Part shown: in pieces, positions 11,252-22,469 of the stretch
Position numbering within the stretch: position 1 is the stretch's first letter
Layout: each line of letters begins with the position of its first letter
Source of the DNA: Priapulus caudatus
Lineage: Eukaryota; Priapulida; Priapulimorpha; Priapulimorphida; Priapulidae
Assembly (NCBI RefSeq): GCF_000485595.1
Contig: NW_014577748.1
Span: 115,886 to 179,885, forward strand
Direction: 5' to 3'
Length of the DNA stretch: 64,000 nt
Translations under genes and position numbers: made by a program
Notes under the pieces: generated by a model
Database searches by the model: none
Seen by the model: the letters and a program-made list of their open reading frames with translations, nothing else
Told to the model about the DNA's origin: nothing

Positions 11252-12527
11252 TTTTGTTAACGAGCCCTTAGCTATCGATTAAGACAATTCGCGAGAGTAG
11301 ATTGATGCGGCAGAACGTGAGATCGGCGATTCGCTCGAAAATGCAGTAGATGTACTTTTTTGGATGAGGGGTGGGGGCGATGCCTGTGTTAGCGTGGCAC
11401 TGCGTGCCAATCATCGGGTTGCACCCATCACACGCCCGTCACGTCCAGCTGTGTAGTTCCCTCTGCTGTGTGCACTACAATGGAAAGAACTGTACGTTTT
11501 ATAACACAGTTTATCTCACATAACTTGGAATAGGAAATACTCACTAACAGACGTACCAGATGTGTACTTATGCCTACATTATTTTATTAAAAATGTTACA
11601 CACCTAAATAACTTTTCCGTAAAAGTAATGTATACATAACTTTGAAGGTGGAACAAAGTGAAGAAACCCTGGAAGTTCACTGGTTTGAAGGAAGTTACAC
11701 CACTACATGGAAGGGTATGTATGCGGGTGTAGGACGAAGCCGAAGACCGTACACAGATTTTGTGTCACGGGATTCCGTCTTATATTGGGGATTTTGTCTA
11801 TCGGCACAAATGCCGTCTTTTAAAACAAACACAGGCAGAAATTGAAAAAGATACGCAAATGAAGATAACCTGAGAGAACATTCGTAATTGTGGATGTGTG
11901 TGTCGGTATGAGGGCAGCTATATATAGCACCACTCATAAAAACCCGGTTCGTAGTTTACATACGCGGAGTTTGAGCCGAAAGTTAGCAGTAGCTCGCTGT
12001 TATCAGGGCTGCTATATTGCAGCCCGCATTAAAACCGGTTCGTAGTTTACATCGCGGAGTTTGAGCAGGAATAAGCAGTCGCGCGCTGTTATTAGGGCTG
12101 CTATAATGCAGCCCTCATAAAACGTAATAGTTTGCAATGTTCACGTTTTGTTGACTATATTATAGCAGTGTTATCATAGGCTGGCCACTTCTTGCTAGCT
12201 TAATAGTACATGGAGTGTATTTGGGCATGCATTGTTTCAGAATTTCACTTTGTGCATGAACTACGCAGAATTTTGGTTTTGTTGGAGTAGTCTGGTGTCA
12301 AATGCTATATTTGATTTATAACTGCATTTTCTTGGCATGAAAAACATTTACCTAACTTTGTATTTCACTCGACAGCAACAAATTGTAAATTAAAAGAGCT
12401 TCTTTGGAATAAATTCTGCAAGTTGTCTATATTTATGATGTTCACCCTGATTTTTGTAAAACGTATTTACACGTTGTGCAATTTGAAGTCTCCAACTTTA
12501 CACCGAAACATAAACATCTGTACAGCA
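11252..12527 (+). repeat. duplicated block B, left copy
   Basis: This 1.28-kb block recurs inverted at 20298-21568 with high similarity. It contains the exon at 11648-11846 and two units of the 91-bp hairpin repeat. In the left locus the order is A, about 2.6 kb of other sequence, then B. In the right locus, read on the minus strand, the order is B then A. Confidence 0.85.
11936..12125 (+). repeat. 91-bp hairpin repeat, two units
   Basis: Each unit carries an ACCGGTTCGTAGTTTACAT box, a GCGGAGTTTGAGC box and the palindrome GGGCTGCTATAATGCAGCCC (7-bp stem, TATAAT loop; a variant with TATATT here). Further arrays lie at 14825-15100 (three units, direct) and 20700-20885 (inverted, inside block B). 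Confidence 0.8.
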
Positions 12528-13417
12528 GAGGAATCTTATAAAGTTTCTGCCATCCACGCATTTGATTCTGTTGTTTTCCTTCTGCATTTTCCCTTGCCAA
12601 CATTTCCATGAAGTAATTACGGTGACTAGTGGTGTGTCATTTCTTACCCTCTTCAAGCATGTTGATGAGTTATCGTAATTGAAGATTCATAAAACTAAGA
12701 GAAAGCTGATCATTATACGCTAGAATAGTCAGCAGTTCTGACCGTCATGTGTTCATGCGCATTCTAGTACGCACCAGTTACAATAATGGCTATAACCAGT
12801 AAATAACCATGCAGTTCTAGATCTATTGTTTGACGGCCAGTTTCGCACCGCTATTTACGGGTTCTATGTAGCATCACAGGCACAATCTATTCAGTCAAGT
12901 TTTGAAAGCATTGTTTAAACAGCGATCATTACCAGGCTGCTGACGCAGCCGATTCGGGTCATTCTCGCACCTGCAACAACTACTAGGATTTGCGACAGAG
13001 ATCGCATACGCATATTACAGCAGACGGCCAGTAAAAGGTGAGATGTTCTGACAGAAAAACATGTTGTAAAGCTATCGATATTGAAATGTACTTTAAAGCA
13101 AAGAAGAATTTTTTTGTATGAGATATATATATATATGAACGATTTTTCTGCTAATACGTACCTTTTAGCAAAGTCATCCTCTGTGTCAATATAACGGTTT
13201 ATACAATTGATTGCAACGATTCGGCAAGGTGCAATTAAAGTTGTGTTAATAACAAAATATAGATAGCAGCAGCTATAAAACAGCTTTAAACCAGCTCTTT
13301 AGGTAGTCCATAACAAATTCTATGATTTGTTCATTGTGTAGAGCAAAACCGACAGTAACAAACCTAACCCCGAGTACAAACAATAGAAACTTAATCGCTA
13401 TATTATTTTATTTTAAG
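12528..13417. other. no gene recognised upstream of methyltransferase exons
   Basis: Any 5' exons of the gene ending at 14034 should lie here or further upstream, but I could not identify one with conserved methyltransferase motifs. Confidence 0.4.
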
Positions 13418-14034
13418 GAAAGCAAAGCCTCACGAATATGCTCCAGCATATAGTGGTTGGCCAGTGGCATACAGGGGAGCAGGAGAGGTGCAGCAACCTT
13501 GTTCAGCCCCATGGAAATGTCTTCCTAGCAGACATGGTAGAGAGACCAGAGAGAGACGAAGACGGACCCATTGTCAACGCAGAACCGAGACCAGAAAACC
13601 TTTATGCAGCAATAATAGAAGCGTATAGTCATGAGAACGACACCGTGATCGATGCTTGCTCTGGGACAGGTATATAAGTACATTGCTCACCATATAATAT
13701 GTCATAAAGAAGGGAAGGAAGAAACGAAGTCATTTTGTCTAATACAAGAGTAAATTATCATTTGGCTTTCGTTTACGTACTTGTGCATGATACTTCTTTT
13801 AAAAGACGATAATATGAAATCTCAATTCCCAATTAATAAAAATTTGGTTTTAAGAGTGCAATATATATTACAATAAATTTTTCAGAAAAAAACAGAAAAT
13901 TGTGAAATATTTTTACAGGTACGGGGATAACAGCGGCTATGAGATTGAAGAGAAATTGTGTTGCAGTAGAAAACGACATAAAGCAGGTCGAAGCCATCAA
14001 GAAGAGACTAATACGCCTACAGTGTAACTTGTAA
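13418..14034 (+). CDS. 3' exons of a DNA N4/N6-methyltransferase-like protein
   Basis: Two exons encode the C-terminal part of a methyltransferase-like protein. Exon 1 (13418-13669) follows TTTTATTTTAAG and ends ...GGGACAG before GTATATAAG. Exon 2 (13919-14034) follows TTTTTACAG and ends at TAA. Splicing keeps the frame and creates DACSGTGTGITAA, matching motif I (D-x-F/C-x-G-S/T-G-T) of the permuted DNA N4/N6-methylase family, followed by CVAVENDIKQVEAIKKRL, the SAM-adenosine-binding region. Upstream PRPENLYAAIIEAYS matches the segment that precedes motif I in these enzymes. The catalytic (D/S)PP(Y/W) motif must lie in an upstream exon that I did not find. Such domains occur in metazoan genomes in transposon-borne and free copies, so substrate and function are inference. 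The gene may be incomplete. Confidence 0.65.
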
Positions 14035-14824
14035 ATGCTGTTTTGGGAAAAAATTGTAGTCACGCTAATTTTGCCTATTTGGAACCCATTTTTAACATTA
14101 AACAGAAGAAAACTTTGATATATGTTTAACAGTGATTTTGTATATAAAAAGTTGTATATAAATAGTTTAGTGTAATTTCATGTTTTTGTGTATGTCGCTC
14201 ATTGAGTAAATAGTGCATAAAACTAGTCCTTTTTAAACGTTTGCAAACAAAAATATCTTAAAAGTAAAAAAAAAGTCTTATGAAGGTTATACTTGGACTA
14301 GTAATGCATTGCATTTCAAGTGTTTAGATAATAAAAATTTATTATCGGTATTGCTAATTAATAAGCTGTGATTTAATTCAACCTGTACACGTAGTAGTTT
14401 TTCTGAATAAGCCACACGTACAGTAATAATTCGTTTACATGTAACCGTGTCTCAAGTGTGTAATACATAAGCTATGATTTAAACTTTTAGGCGAATATTA
14501 ACTTTTACTACATTGGTATATTCAAGGGTGTTTAACGTTGATTTTGTAACTGATGCAAGGAAATATAGTCTGTTAAAAAATTAGATTTTTACAATAAACT
14601 AGTGTAACAATATCTATCTATTTGATTATACTGGCATGCGGCTTTAATAGGCAGCTTCAAATGTTATGAAGTATATCATTAATCAACGATTCTATCACGA
14701 CCTTAGTCTATTCCCAAACTTAGCAGTCGCGCGCTGTTTATCGTTTCTACAGCAAGCATTTTTAACGTTGGTCTTGTGACTGCATGGTGCAAGGAAATAG
14801 TCTGTTTTGACTTGGCAGTCGTCG
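14035..14824. other. AT-rich, no gene recognised
   Basis: Probably includes the 3' UTR of the methyltransferase-like exons. ATAATAAAAA near 14330 could be a distant polyadenylation signal. Nothing else is recognised. Confidence 0.4.
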
Positions 14825-15100
14825 TTATGAGGGCTGCTATAATGCAGCCCGCATAAAAACCGGTTCACAGTTTACATACGAGGAGTTTGAGCCGGAAGTT
14901 AGCAGTCGCTCGCTGTTATCAGGGCTGCTATAATGCAGCCCGCATAAAAACCGGTTCACAGTTTACATACGAGGAGTTTGAGCCGGAAGTTAGCAGTCGC
15001 TCGCTGTTATCAGGGCTGCTATAATGCAGCCCGCATAAAAACCGGTTCGTAGTTTACATTCGCGGAGTTTGAGCAGGAAATAAGCAGTCACGCGCGCTGT
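14825..15100 (+). repeat. 91-bp hairpin repeat, three units
   Basis: The box GGGCTGCTATAATGCAGCCC starts at 14831, 14922 and 15013, an exact 91-bp period. The first two units are almost identical (GTTCACAGTTTACATACGAG). The third ends with the GTTCGTAGTTTACATTCGCG variant also seen in block B. Confidence 0.9.
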
Positions 15101-15300
15101 TAGCAGAAAGTGGATTCTAAATTCATGGTGTAAAGCAATGTCTTATAGCAGGTGTAAGGAACACCAGCTATATTATAAGCAAAATAGTCAACGCATAGCT
15201 TTTTGAAAAGCTCGAACTTTACTTCTGCTACATTTCATAAAATTCTTCTCACCTATAGCTTGTATATAAAATTACAGCTACGAAAAAGTAGTGACGCCTG

Positions 15301-16085
15301 TTATCTGGCAGAAATTCTCATTTCCAAGAATTCAAAAGTATTTCCAATGCTGTTCAAGGTTTTAATTTCAAGAGGAATTGTTTCCCATATCCTTGAGGCC
15401 AGAGACTTAAATCGAGATAGACCATAGTTGGTCCTGGAGGCAGGTCTGTGTAGATTACCTTTTGAGGCATACCTAGTGTTGTAATTATGTATTTGTAAAG
15501 CAGAAGGAATTAGATCAATAAAGGCTGCAGGAATATCCGTTTTAACATACTTGATTTTGTGTACAAGAGTTGAGATTTTGAGTTTCAAAACATTATCAAG
15601 ATTTAGAATGTCTAGAAGGAATTGTAGTATGGGGTAGCACTTTCTCTTTTTTTAGCAAAGAAGATGGAACGCATACATTTATTCTGTTTTGTTTTGATTT
15701 GTTGTAATCGAGTTTGGTAGGCAGTCCCCCAGCTCATTAGGCCATAATTAATATATGGGTACATGAGGGTATAATAAAGTTGTCTAAGGGTGCTAATAGA
15801 AACATATTGCCTAAGTTTGTTTAGAATACCTATATTTTTTGCCAGTTTGTTATTAACATGTCTTATCTGTGCATCCCACTGTAAATGGTCATCAATAAAA
15901 ACACCCAAATATTTTATCTGTGTTCCTTTTTCTATGTTACATGTAGTTATTGAAATAATAGGCTTTTTCCTAGGGGAAGTAATGAGCATGTATTTTGTCT
16001 TCTTGAAGTTAATTGAAAGTTTGTTCACTTTTTGTTTTGTTTCACTGGACGATTTTTTTTTGTTCACTTTGTTTCACTTTTTTTA
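15301..16085 (-). pseudogene. non-LTR retrotransposon RT, C-terminal fragment
   Basis: Two adjacent minus-strand frames (16067-15612, 15588-15301) encode the end of a LINE reverse transcriptase of the Jockey/CR1 group. The first contains LSINFKKTKYMLI, IKYLGVFIDDHLQW and LRQLYYTLMYPYINYGLMSWG, the thumb region characteristic of these proteins. The second contains HNYNTRYASKGNL and SRIWETIPLEIK, typical of their C-terminal tails. The catalytic FADD region and endonuclease are absent and a frameshift near 15600 joins the halves, so this is a 5'-truncated dead copy. A short inverse match to its end lies at 5868-5930. Confidence 0.85.
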
Positions 16086-16095
16086 TGTTTCCTAT

Positions 16096-16250
16096 ATCGA
16101 GCTTGTGAGAAGGGACGGGTACCAGTCTATACACACAGTACAGGCGGGCACATGCGCAGATGAAACTTAGAAACTCAGAAACTCGGAAACTCAAAAAGTC
16201 GGAAACTCGGAAACTCAAAAAGTCGGATGTCGTTTCAGGGCTTCCATCAT
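16096..16250 (-). repeat. inverse copy of 872-1009 repeat
   Basis: TATCGAGCTTGTGAGAAG-GGACGGGTACCAGTCTA and the following GAAACTCGGAAACTC-type units are the reverse complement of the left-end repeat at 872-1009. It lies between the LINE fragment and the start of the LTR remnant at 16382. Confidence 0.8.
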
Positions 16251-16398
16251 ATATGGAGCTCCTTGATACAGAGACCCTAGAACATATATTAGTGTTCTAT
16301 TGTCTCTGGTATATATATACTAGCACAGTGACAATAGCTCCACCTATGGGTTGAAATAGTGCAAATCTATTATCGCGTAACATCTTTCCCCTTATACA
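16250..16398 (-). repeat. partial 3' LTR and polypurine tract of Gypsy remnant
   Basis: On the minus strand, AAGGGGAAAGA (16383-16393) is followed by TGTTACGCG from 16382, the classic polypurine-tract/LTR junction. It lies downstream of the integrase stop at 16566. The LTR is cut off at about 16250 by the neighbouring repeat. Confidence 0.5.
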
Positions 16399-16565
16399 AA
16401 ATGAGATTCTTATAACTGACAAATTATAACTGTGTGCCAATACTGACATCAAATTATATGTTAAACGTAAATGTATCTAAGTGTATCTAGCACCCTGAAA
16501 TCCTAACCAATAACGTAATACTCGGGGACCGTTACGGATACTGCTAAACTGAACAATAATAACGA

Positions 16566-17560
16566 TTAAAAATTTAGCCGCTCTACTTTCTTGATGACTC
16601 TTCCTGATCTCGTACGGTATGCGGCGTCTCCTTTCTCTGCGGTTGTCGAATCTGTTGCATCTGACTCTAAATACTCTGTAGCTTCCACCGTTGGATGCTC
16701 CAGGAGGATCTGCTTGGAGCATGTTGGAACAGGATGCCGCTGGTCCGGCACCTGTACGGCTGTGCACGCTTGCTCGGGTAGAGGCCGTGACGCCTGTTAA
16801 TTGCTATCTGCCCGAGAAAACCGGGAAAACTGCCTGTTCGTGTTATAGCGTTGTCCGCCTGGTGCTGTCACCTCATACCTTCGACTGTTAAGCTAGCTGT
16901 TGCGTGACAGTCTCACCTTTCCATTCGCTGTGACCTCTCTGAATGGGTTGCATCCTTACATGTTTGCCTACTCTGAGGGGTTTCAAGTCCCTTCTCCCTC
17001 GATTTAGACGATCTGCTACTTCCCATCTCCTGTCTTCCATCCTGTACCTCTCAGCTTTTCCGGGGTCATGACGAATCGGTTCTAGCTTGTGGGTAGTTGT
17101 TAGAAATGAGCGTTTTTGTTTGCGTACCAAACAGCCTTTGTACTGGACTGGTCGAAATTCCGTCTGTCGGAGTATTTGTCAAGTTTAACAGCCCTATGCA
17201 TGAATCCTCTTTAGATGTTTTACACTTTTTCATCATTCTTTTGGCTATTTTTACTGCAGCCTCCGCAGCCCCGGTAGCCTTGCTGTTTCATGGACTTGTG
17301 ATTTTGTGCTTGAATCCCCACGTCTTACTGAAGCGCTTAAACTTGTCTGAGGTGTACTGCGGCCCTCCATCGCTCATGACAACGTCGGGAATTCCGTGTC
17401 TTGCAAAGTGGTGCTTCATCTTTCCAATTACAGTCTCAGCCAACGTGTCTGACAAGTAGTCCAGTTCGAAGAAGTTGCTATAATAGTCAACAGTGACTAG
17501 ATATGCTCTGTTCTCGAATGTTAGTAGTGTAATGAAGCAGAAATCACGCAAGCGGGAAAT
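16566..17560 (-). pseudogene. Ty3/Gypsy integrase C-terminal fragment
   Basis: Minus-strand frames 17551-17288, 17130-16888 and 16751-16566 read as one broken Gypsy polyprotein end. The first has YLVTVDYYSNFFELDYL (first catalytic Asp) and HGIPDVVMSDGGPQY (second Asp). The next positions hold NGKAEAAVKIAK (catalytic Glu) after a frameshift near 17285, and then LRVGKHVRMQP, the GPY/F-like region. The tail TRSGRVIKKVERLNF is typical of this group. At least three frameshifts or stops are present. The 5' part ends at 17560-17571, where an LTR in the other orientation begins. Confidence 0.85.
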
Positions 17561-17571
17561 TAATATAGAAA

Positions 17572-18173
17572 TGTAGGAATATAGAGCACAAGCGTTGATG
17601 GCACGCGGGTGGAGAAATTAGTTGGAGAGACGCGATGTTATAGAAGCGTCCAACGGCACATTGGGTAATTAACACCACCACACTAGGAAGATTGGTAACC
17701 CTTGACTCGGCAGATGTTGCAAATAGTAGCGGGCCACGGAAGGCATTAGATACACATTAGATATAGATTAGAGGTACATTAGTTACGGAAGGCGAGCACG
17801 CAGTAGTGTTGGCTAAGATAAGTAGCCACGAAACAACGCATGCAGAATAAAAGTAACCAGGGACATTTTGGCAACCAGCCAGAGGCCAAAGGGTTGGGTT
17901 TGAACACAGTCCAGACTGACGTAAGATAGACCCGGTGGTCACTCGTCATAGGAATGTCCGACGCCCAACCAATAGAGGAGATGGCCGAAGCGGACGGCGA
18001 GGTGAGAAGGGGCACGCCCGACGGTAAGGGCACGCCCAAGGGTATAAAAGGGGACGCGAAGAGAGAACGTGGCCGGTTGTGACGCCCGAGTGCTGTGTAA
18101 AATAAAAGAACGTTTTGCCTGTGAGAATACGACTGTTCGCGTTATAACCAACTTCAACTTATTTAACGCTACA
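17572..18173 (+). repeat. probable solo LTR with TATA box and poly(A) signal
   Basis: The 602-bp segment begins TGTAG and ends CTACA. It contains GGGTATAAAAGGGG (about 18040-18053) and AATAAAAG (about 18101), in the order and spacing of LTR promoter and polyadenylation signals. No second copy is in the window and no target duplication is evident, so the ends are tentative. It truncates the integrase fragment on its left. Confidence 0.55.
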
Positions 18174-18529
18174 GTAGGTCTGTGCCTACCCTCGACGTAG
18201 TACATCATGCATGCGCAGATCGGTCTCCGGTGCCTGCTTATCGCTGTGAGTCACACAACTGATACAACACGTACTCGACGAATGGGGTTAGCCGCTAGAA
18301 ACAGTTGTCGCTGGAGGGCAGCACATCTGCAGAGGTGAAGATTATCCGCGTATCCATATGCACACCCGGGATAAAGTGGGGAAAGTGGGTGTTTATTCTT
18401 TTGTCTGTGCTGAGGAGTTATGTAATATGTTTATTGAGATTCATGTATGTATGTAGGTACATGTATGACCTGCAGAAGAGCCCCTACAGTCGTACACCAC
18501 CTATATTCGCGCTGACAATATATATGCGT
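18174..18529. other. no recognisable gene
   Basis: No coding signal seen; the stretch lies between the LTR and the (GTGC)n microsatellite. Confidence 0.4.
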
Positions 18530-18705
18530 GCGTGGGTGTGCACGTCCACGTGTATGCGTGCGTGCGTGCGTGTGCACGTACAAGTGCGTGCGTGCGTGCG
18601 TGCGTGCGTGTGTGCGTGCGTGCGTGCGTGTGTGCGTGCGTGCGTATGCACGTACAGGTGCGTGCATGCGTGCGTATGTACGTGCGTGCGTGCGTGTGCA
18701 CGTAC
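18530..18705. repeat. (GTGC/GTGT)n microsatellite
   Basis: A CGTGCGTG-rich array broken by ACGTAC boxes. The same composition fills the fold-back element at 32951-34325. Open frames of Ala-Arg-Thr-His or Cys-Val-Arg-Ala type across it are artefacts of the tetranucleotide repeat. Confidence 0.9.
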
Positions 18706-18707
18706 AA

Positions 18708-20243
18708 CTATGTTGTTATATATACAACGATAATAATGTAACAGTAATATAACGGTTTCACAATATAAATGTGTATTTGTAGCTGATATAAAACAGACAT
18801 GTGGTTCAGTTGGGTACCATAAAGTATATTAATATGTGCACATTATACTTACTGAAGGACAATCAGTTTCTAAGCCATTTTGAATCGCTCGTATATGCGG
18901 TGGCAACTCAACCACAATATGTTCTTCAGTATTTTTTGCTCTCACATGCTGGACCAACTTCGCTAACTGCCAGCTGTCACACAAATTTGGAACCTAAAAA
19001 CAATACAATTTAGTCGAAGCGTTGGGGTTAGCGCAAACAGTCACTTTTTCAATGTGAACTATCTTTTCGAAGTGCAATCGTATATGCAAATAATATTGGG
19101 CGACATTCTATGTTCATCAATCCACCGACATAATATATAAATACTCGTCTATACGAAGTTTTCTTATCCCGGGTTACACAGTCTCGGGTTAGCTTAACCC
19201 GAGTTAAGACTTGCGCAGCGTCTATACGAGCACCACCCGCTCAATGCTTGAGCGGTTCTGGTACGTAATTATCGCATTGTATGTACGCATCGATGTAAAT
19301 ATACGCATTCACTATTGCCGCATATCGCAGGGTTAAGGAACTATATGCGCTATCTCTGGTGAACACCGTCTATACGACGCTATACCGAGACAGATCTTGC
19401 TTAAGACAAATGCTTATACCGCGATAAAAATCCTTCTATAGATGAGACTTTACACGAAGAAATTTGTCTTGGCTTAAGCATCTTATTACATCGTCCTCAC
19501 GAAGAAATTTGTCTCGGCTTAAGCGTCTTATTACATCTTCTACACGAGAAAATTTGTCTCGGCTTAAGCGTCTATACGAGGTCATAACTCGGGTTAAGCT
19601 AACCCGGGTTAGCTTAACCCGAGTTAAGACTCGTGTAGACGCGCGCGAAATCGTTAACTCGAGTTAAGCGGTAGTCGCATACCGCAGTCAACACCGCCTC
19701 CCGCTAGCTGCCGTTAGCTTAACTCGGGTCAAGACAAACTCCGTGTAGACGCGAGGCTTCTATATATTTCGTACCTGTCAAATGTGTGCCCAGTTTGTAC
19801 AAATTGCTGGTGACTTTATCATCTTGTGCAAAGTGTGGAATGTCCGTTTTTGATTGGTCCATTCCATCAATAATTAGACAGTTTTGATCTGAATCATTTT
19901 GCCTTGCGCTGCTCCTTGCTCGATGATAGTATTTTCTCATCCAGCTAAATCAAATTGTTTACATTATGCATATATACCGATCACTAGATGCACACTTAGA
20001 ATTCTTTTTTGCAGAATAATGCAATTGTATGCTGTACGTGTGTCACTGTTGCATATCAACAGATATTTACAATATAATAAATAATAATAATAATAGCAAA
20101 TGGCCAGCGCGTAACGAGTTCTTTTGTTGTGAAACAAGTTTGGTATCTAAACGTTGCTTGTGCGTTCCGCTGCTGACGTACGTATATTATATGCGTGGAT
20201 ACGCTATTTTTAAACGTGCGTTCACGCAATACAAATAATATTA
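18708..20243 (-). repeat. duplicated block A, right (inverted) copy
   Basis: Reverse complement of 7111-8616. It carries the fold-back element (19141-19760) and the exon equivalent to 8332-8471 at 18872-19009. In this copy the frame around LAKLVQHVRAKNTEE is intact, whereas the left copy has lost bases there. An extra (ATT)n tract lies at 20075-20095. Confidence 0.85.
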
Positions 20244-20299
20244 AGGCTAAAGATGAGGTAATCTAACTATAAATTGGCGCCCATTTCTTCTGCTGCTAC
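20244..20299 (+). repeat. 56-bp junction repeat between blocks A and B
   Basis: GGCTAAAGATGAGGTAATC...TTCTGCTGCTA recurs in the same orientation at about 5973-6025, just before the first exon of the gene remnant. It sits exactly between inverted A and inverted B, so it marks the rearrangement junction. Confidence 0.8.
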
Positions 20300-21568
20300 A
20301 GATGTTTATGTTTCGGTGTAAAGTTGGAGACTTCAAATTGCACAACGTGTAAATACGTTTTACAAAAATCAGGGTGAACATCATAAATATAGACAACTTG
20401 CAGAATTTATTCCAAAGAAGCTCTTTAATTTACAATTTGTTGCTGTCGAGTGAAATACAAAGTTAGGTAAATGTTTTTCATGCCAAGAAAATGCAGTTAT
20501 AAATCAAATATTGCATTTGACACCAGACTACTCCAACAAAACCAAAAATTCTGCGTAGTTCATGCACAAAGTGAAATTCTGAAACAATGCATGCCCCAAA
20601 TACACTCCATGTACTATTAAGCTAGCAAGAAGTGGCCAGCCTATGATAACACTGCTATAATATAGTCAACAAAACGTGAACATTGCAAACTATTACGTTT
20701 TATGAGGGCTGCATTATAGCAGCCCTAATAACAGCGCGCGACTGCTTATTTCCTGCTCAAACTCCGCGAATGTAAACTACGAACCGGTTTTAATGCGGGC
20801 TGCAATATAGCAGCCCTGATAACAGCGAGCTACTGCTAACTTTCGGCTCAAACTCCGCGTATGTAAACTACGAACCGGGTTTTATGAGTGGTGCTATATA
20901 TAGCTGCCCTCATACCGACACACACATCCACAATTACGAATGTTCTCTCAGGTTATCTTCATTTGCGTATCTTTTTTCAATTTCTGCCTGTGTTTGTTTT
21001 AAAAGACGGCATTTTGCCGATAGACAAAATCCCCAATATAAGACGGAATCCCGTGACACAAAATCTGTGTACGGTCTTCGGCTTCGTCCTGCACCCGCAT
21101 ACATCCCCTTCCATGTAGTGGTGTAACTTCCTTCAAACCAGTGAACTTCCAGGGTTTCTTCACTTTGTTCCACCTTCAAAGTTATGTATACATTACTTTT
21201 ACGGAAAAGTTATTTAGGTGTGTAACATTTTTAATAAAATAATGTAGGCATAAGTACACATCTGGTACGTCTGTTAGTGAGTATTTCCTATTCCAAGTTA
21301 TGTGAGATAAACTGTGTTATAAAACGTACAGTTCTTTCCATTGTAGTGCACACAGCAGAGGGAACTACACAGCTGGACGTGACGGGCGTGTGATGGGTGC
21401 AACCCGATGATTGGCACGCAGTGCCACGCTAACACAGGCATCGCCCCCACCCCCTCATCCAAAAAAGTACATCTACTGCATTTTCGAGCGAATCGCCGAT
21501 CTCACGTTCTGCCGCATCAATCTACTCGCGAATTGTCTTAATCGATAGCTAAGGGCTCGTTAACAAAA
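20298..21568 (-). repeat. duplicated block B, right (inverted) copy
   Basis: Reverse complement of 11252-12527, with two inverted 91-bp hairpin repeat units at 20700-20885 and the LEVHWFEGSYTTTWKGM exon at about 21173-20980. The exon frame is open as in the left copy for most of its length, with a shift near 21005. Confidence 0.85.
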
Positions 21569-22361
21569 ATATACATGAATCCTCTTAGATGCGATACGTC
21601 TATCCCTAACAACTGTCTCTGCATTAAGTTGGGATTTTTCTTTGAGCATTGACGGCGTGTTTACATGCACATTACAGCGCCAACCTTGAGTCTCTTTTTT
21701 TCGTCTAAAAATAAGACATATTTAAGAAAACGTTAATGAAAATATATTATTAAAAAAATGCGTGGTGGCAACGAAGGGCTATAGCACTCGAGAGCTAATC
21801 TCAATATAACATTAATAAAACATGTAGAATAAATGCCGGTAATTAATATAGTCAAGTACCTGGTACCAGGTACTGGTACCCCGTACTAGAGACACCTGGC
21901 CTCGATTATTTACCAATTACCAGCTGAACGTTGCCACTGGCATTGTCCTATTATAATTATACTGCTCTGTAGCGATAAATGCTGTCAATGATAACACTAA
22001 CAGTTGTTTTTAGAATCTAGACTGCATGGAATACGCAAAAAAACTACTGCAAACCTCAAAGTCAAAATGAGCTAATAACTACTGTTTATAAGCTATTTTC
22101 GATATTACACTTACTTAAAAGTGTGCTAGTATAGTCAGCCTCTCTGAGGTGATCGCTGCAGACTTTACAAAAGCATTTTAACTTGGTTATATCGCTATGA
22201 TGATACGATCGGCTATTCGTGATTCCTGTATCTTTCCAACTGACCGGTTGATTGCGCAATCGTTGTAACACCTCTAACTCCCGCTGCGCCACCTGCTGAC
22301 AAAGCTAGCGGCTAACCCCATTGCAGAATTTCAGCTGACATCCCACCGCTGCTATACACCG
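21569..22361. other. no recognisable gene
   Basis: AT-rich sequence. Near 21860-21885 there is a short palindromic GGTACCAGGTACTGGTACC cluster. No coding match is recognised. Confidence 0.4.
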
Positions 22362-22469
22362 CTGTACACACAAAGAAAAGGCTGAACACAGAGATTGACC
22401 AGGTAGTACTGCCAGGTGGCTGTACTAAGAAAGCAAGAAAGATAGCACATGGCACGTGTTGGTGGTATA
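22362..22469 (+). repeat. second copy of 716-830 repeat
   Basis: Same orientation as 716-830. It ends at GGTGGTATA where the LTR with ACATGTGTTTTGCCGG begins. Confidence 0.7.

Larger units (their letters stand above)
6040..11880 (+). pseudogene. multi-exon mobile-type gene remnants
   Basis: Five pieces on the plus strand look like exons of one uncharacterised gene: about 6068-6210 (ends ...FPRYKIGK before GTAATC), 6363-6483 (after TTATTTCAG; VCNTCV then LKVDYQHLPQAP after a frameshift), 8332-8471 (LPPHIRAIQNGLETDCPF before GTAAGT), 8785-8901 (GQFVAVYTETRQHRPWIGK before GTATGC) and 11648-11846 (LEVHWFEGSYTTTWKGM). From memory of similar invertebrate proteins, these resemble dispersed, unnamed proteins in which a GQFV...PWIGKV segment is followed by a small VHW.EG..TTTWK segment. 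That is inference; I know no function. Frameshifts in the second and third pieces show decay. The third and fifth pieces recur inverted at 18872-19009 and 20980-21173, and there the third piece keeps its frame. Order and spacing support one gene, but junctions are untested. Confidence 0.5.

Noticed and set aside
18530-18705. Long open frames of Ala-Arg-Thr-His and Cys-Val-Arg-Ala type
   Set aside because: They are translations of a GTGC/GCAC tetranucleotide repeat in every frame and both strands, not genes. The same applies at 33026-34205.
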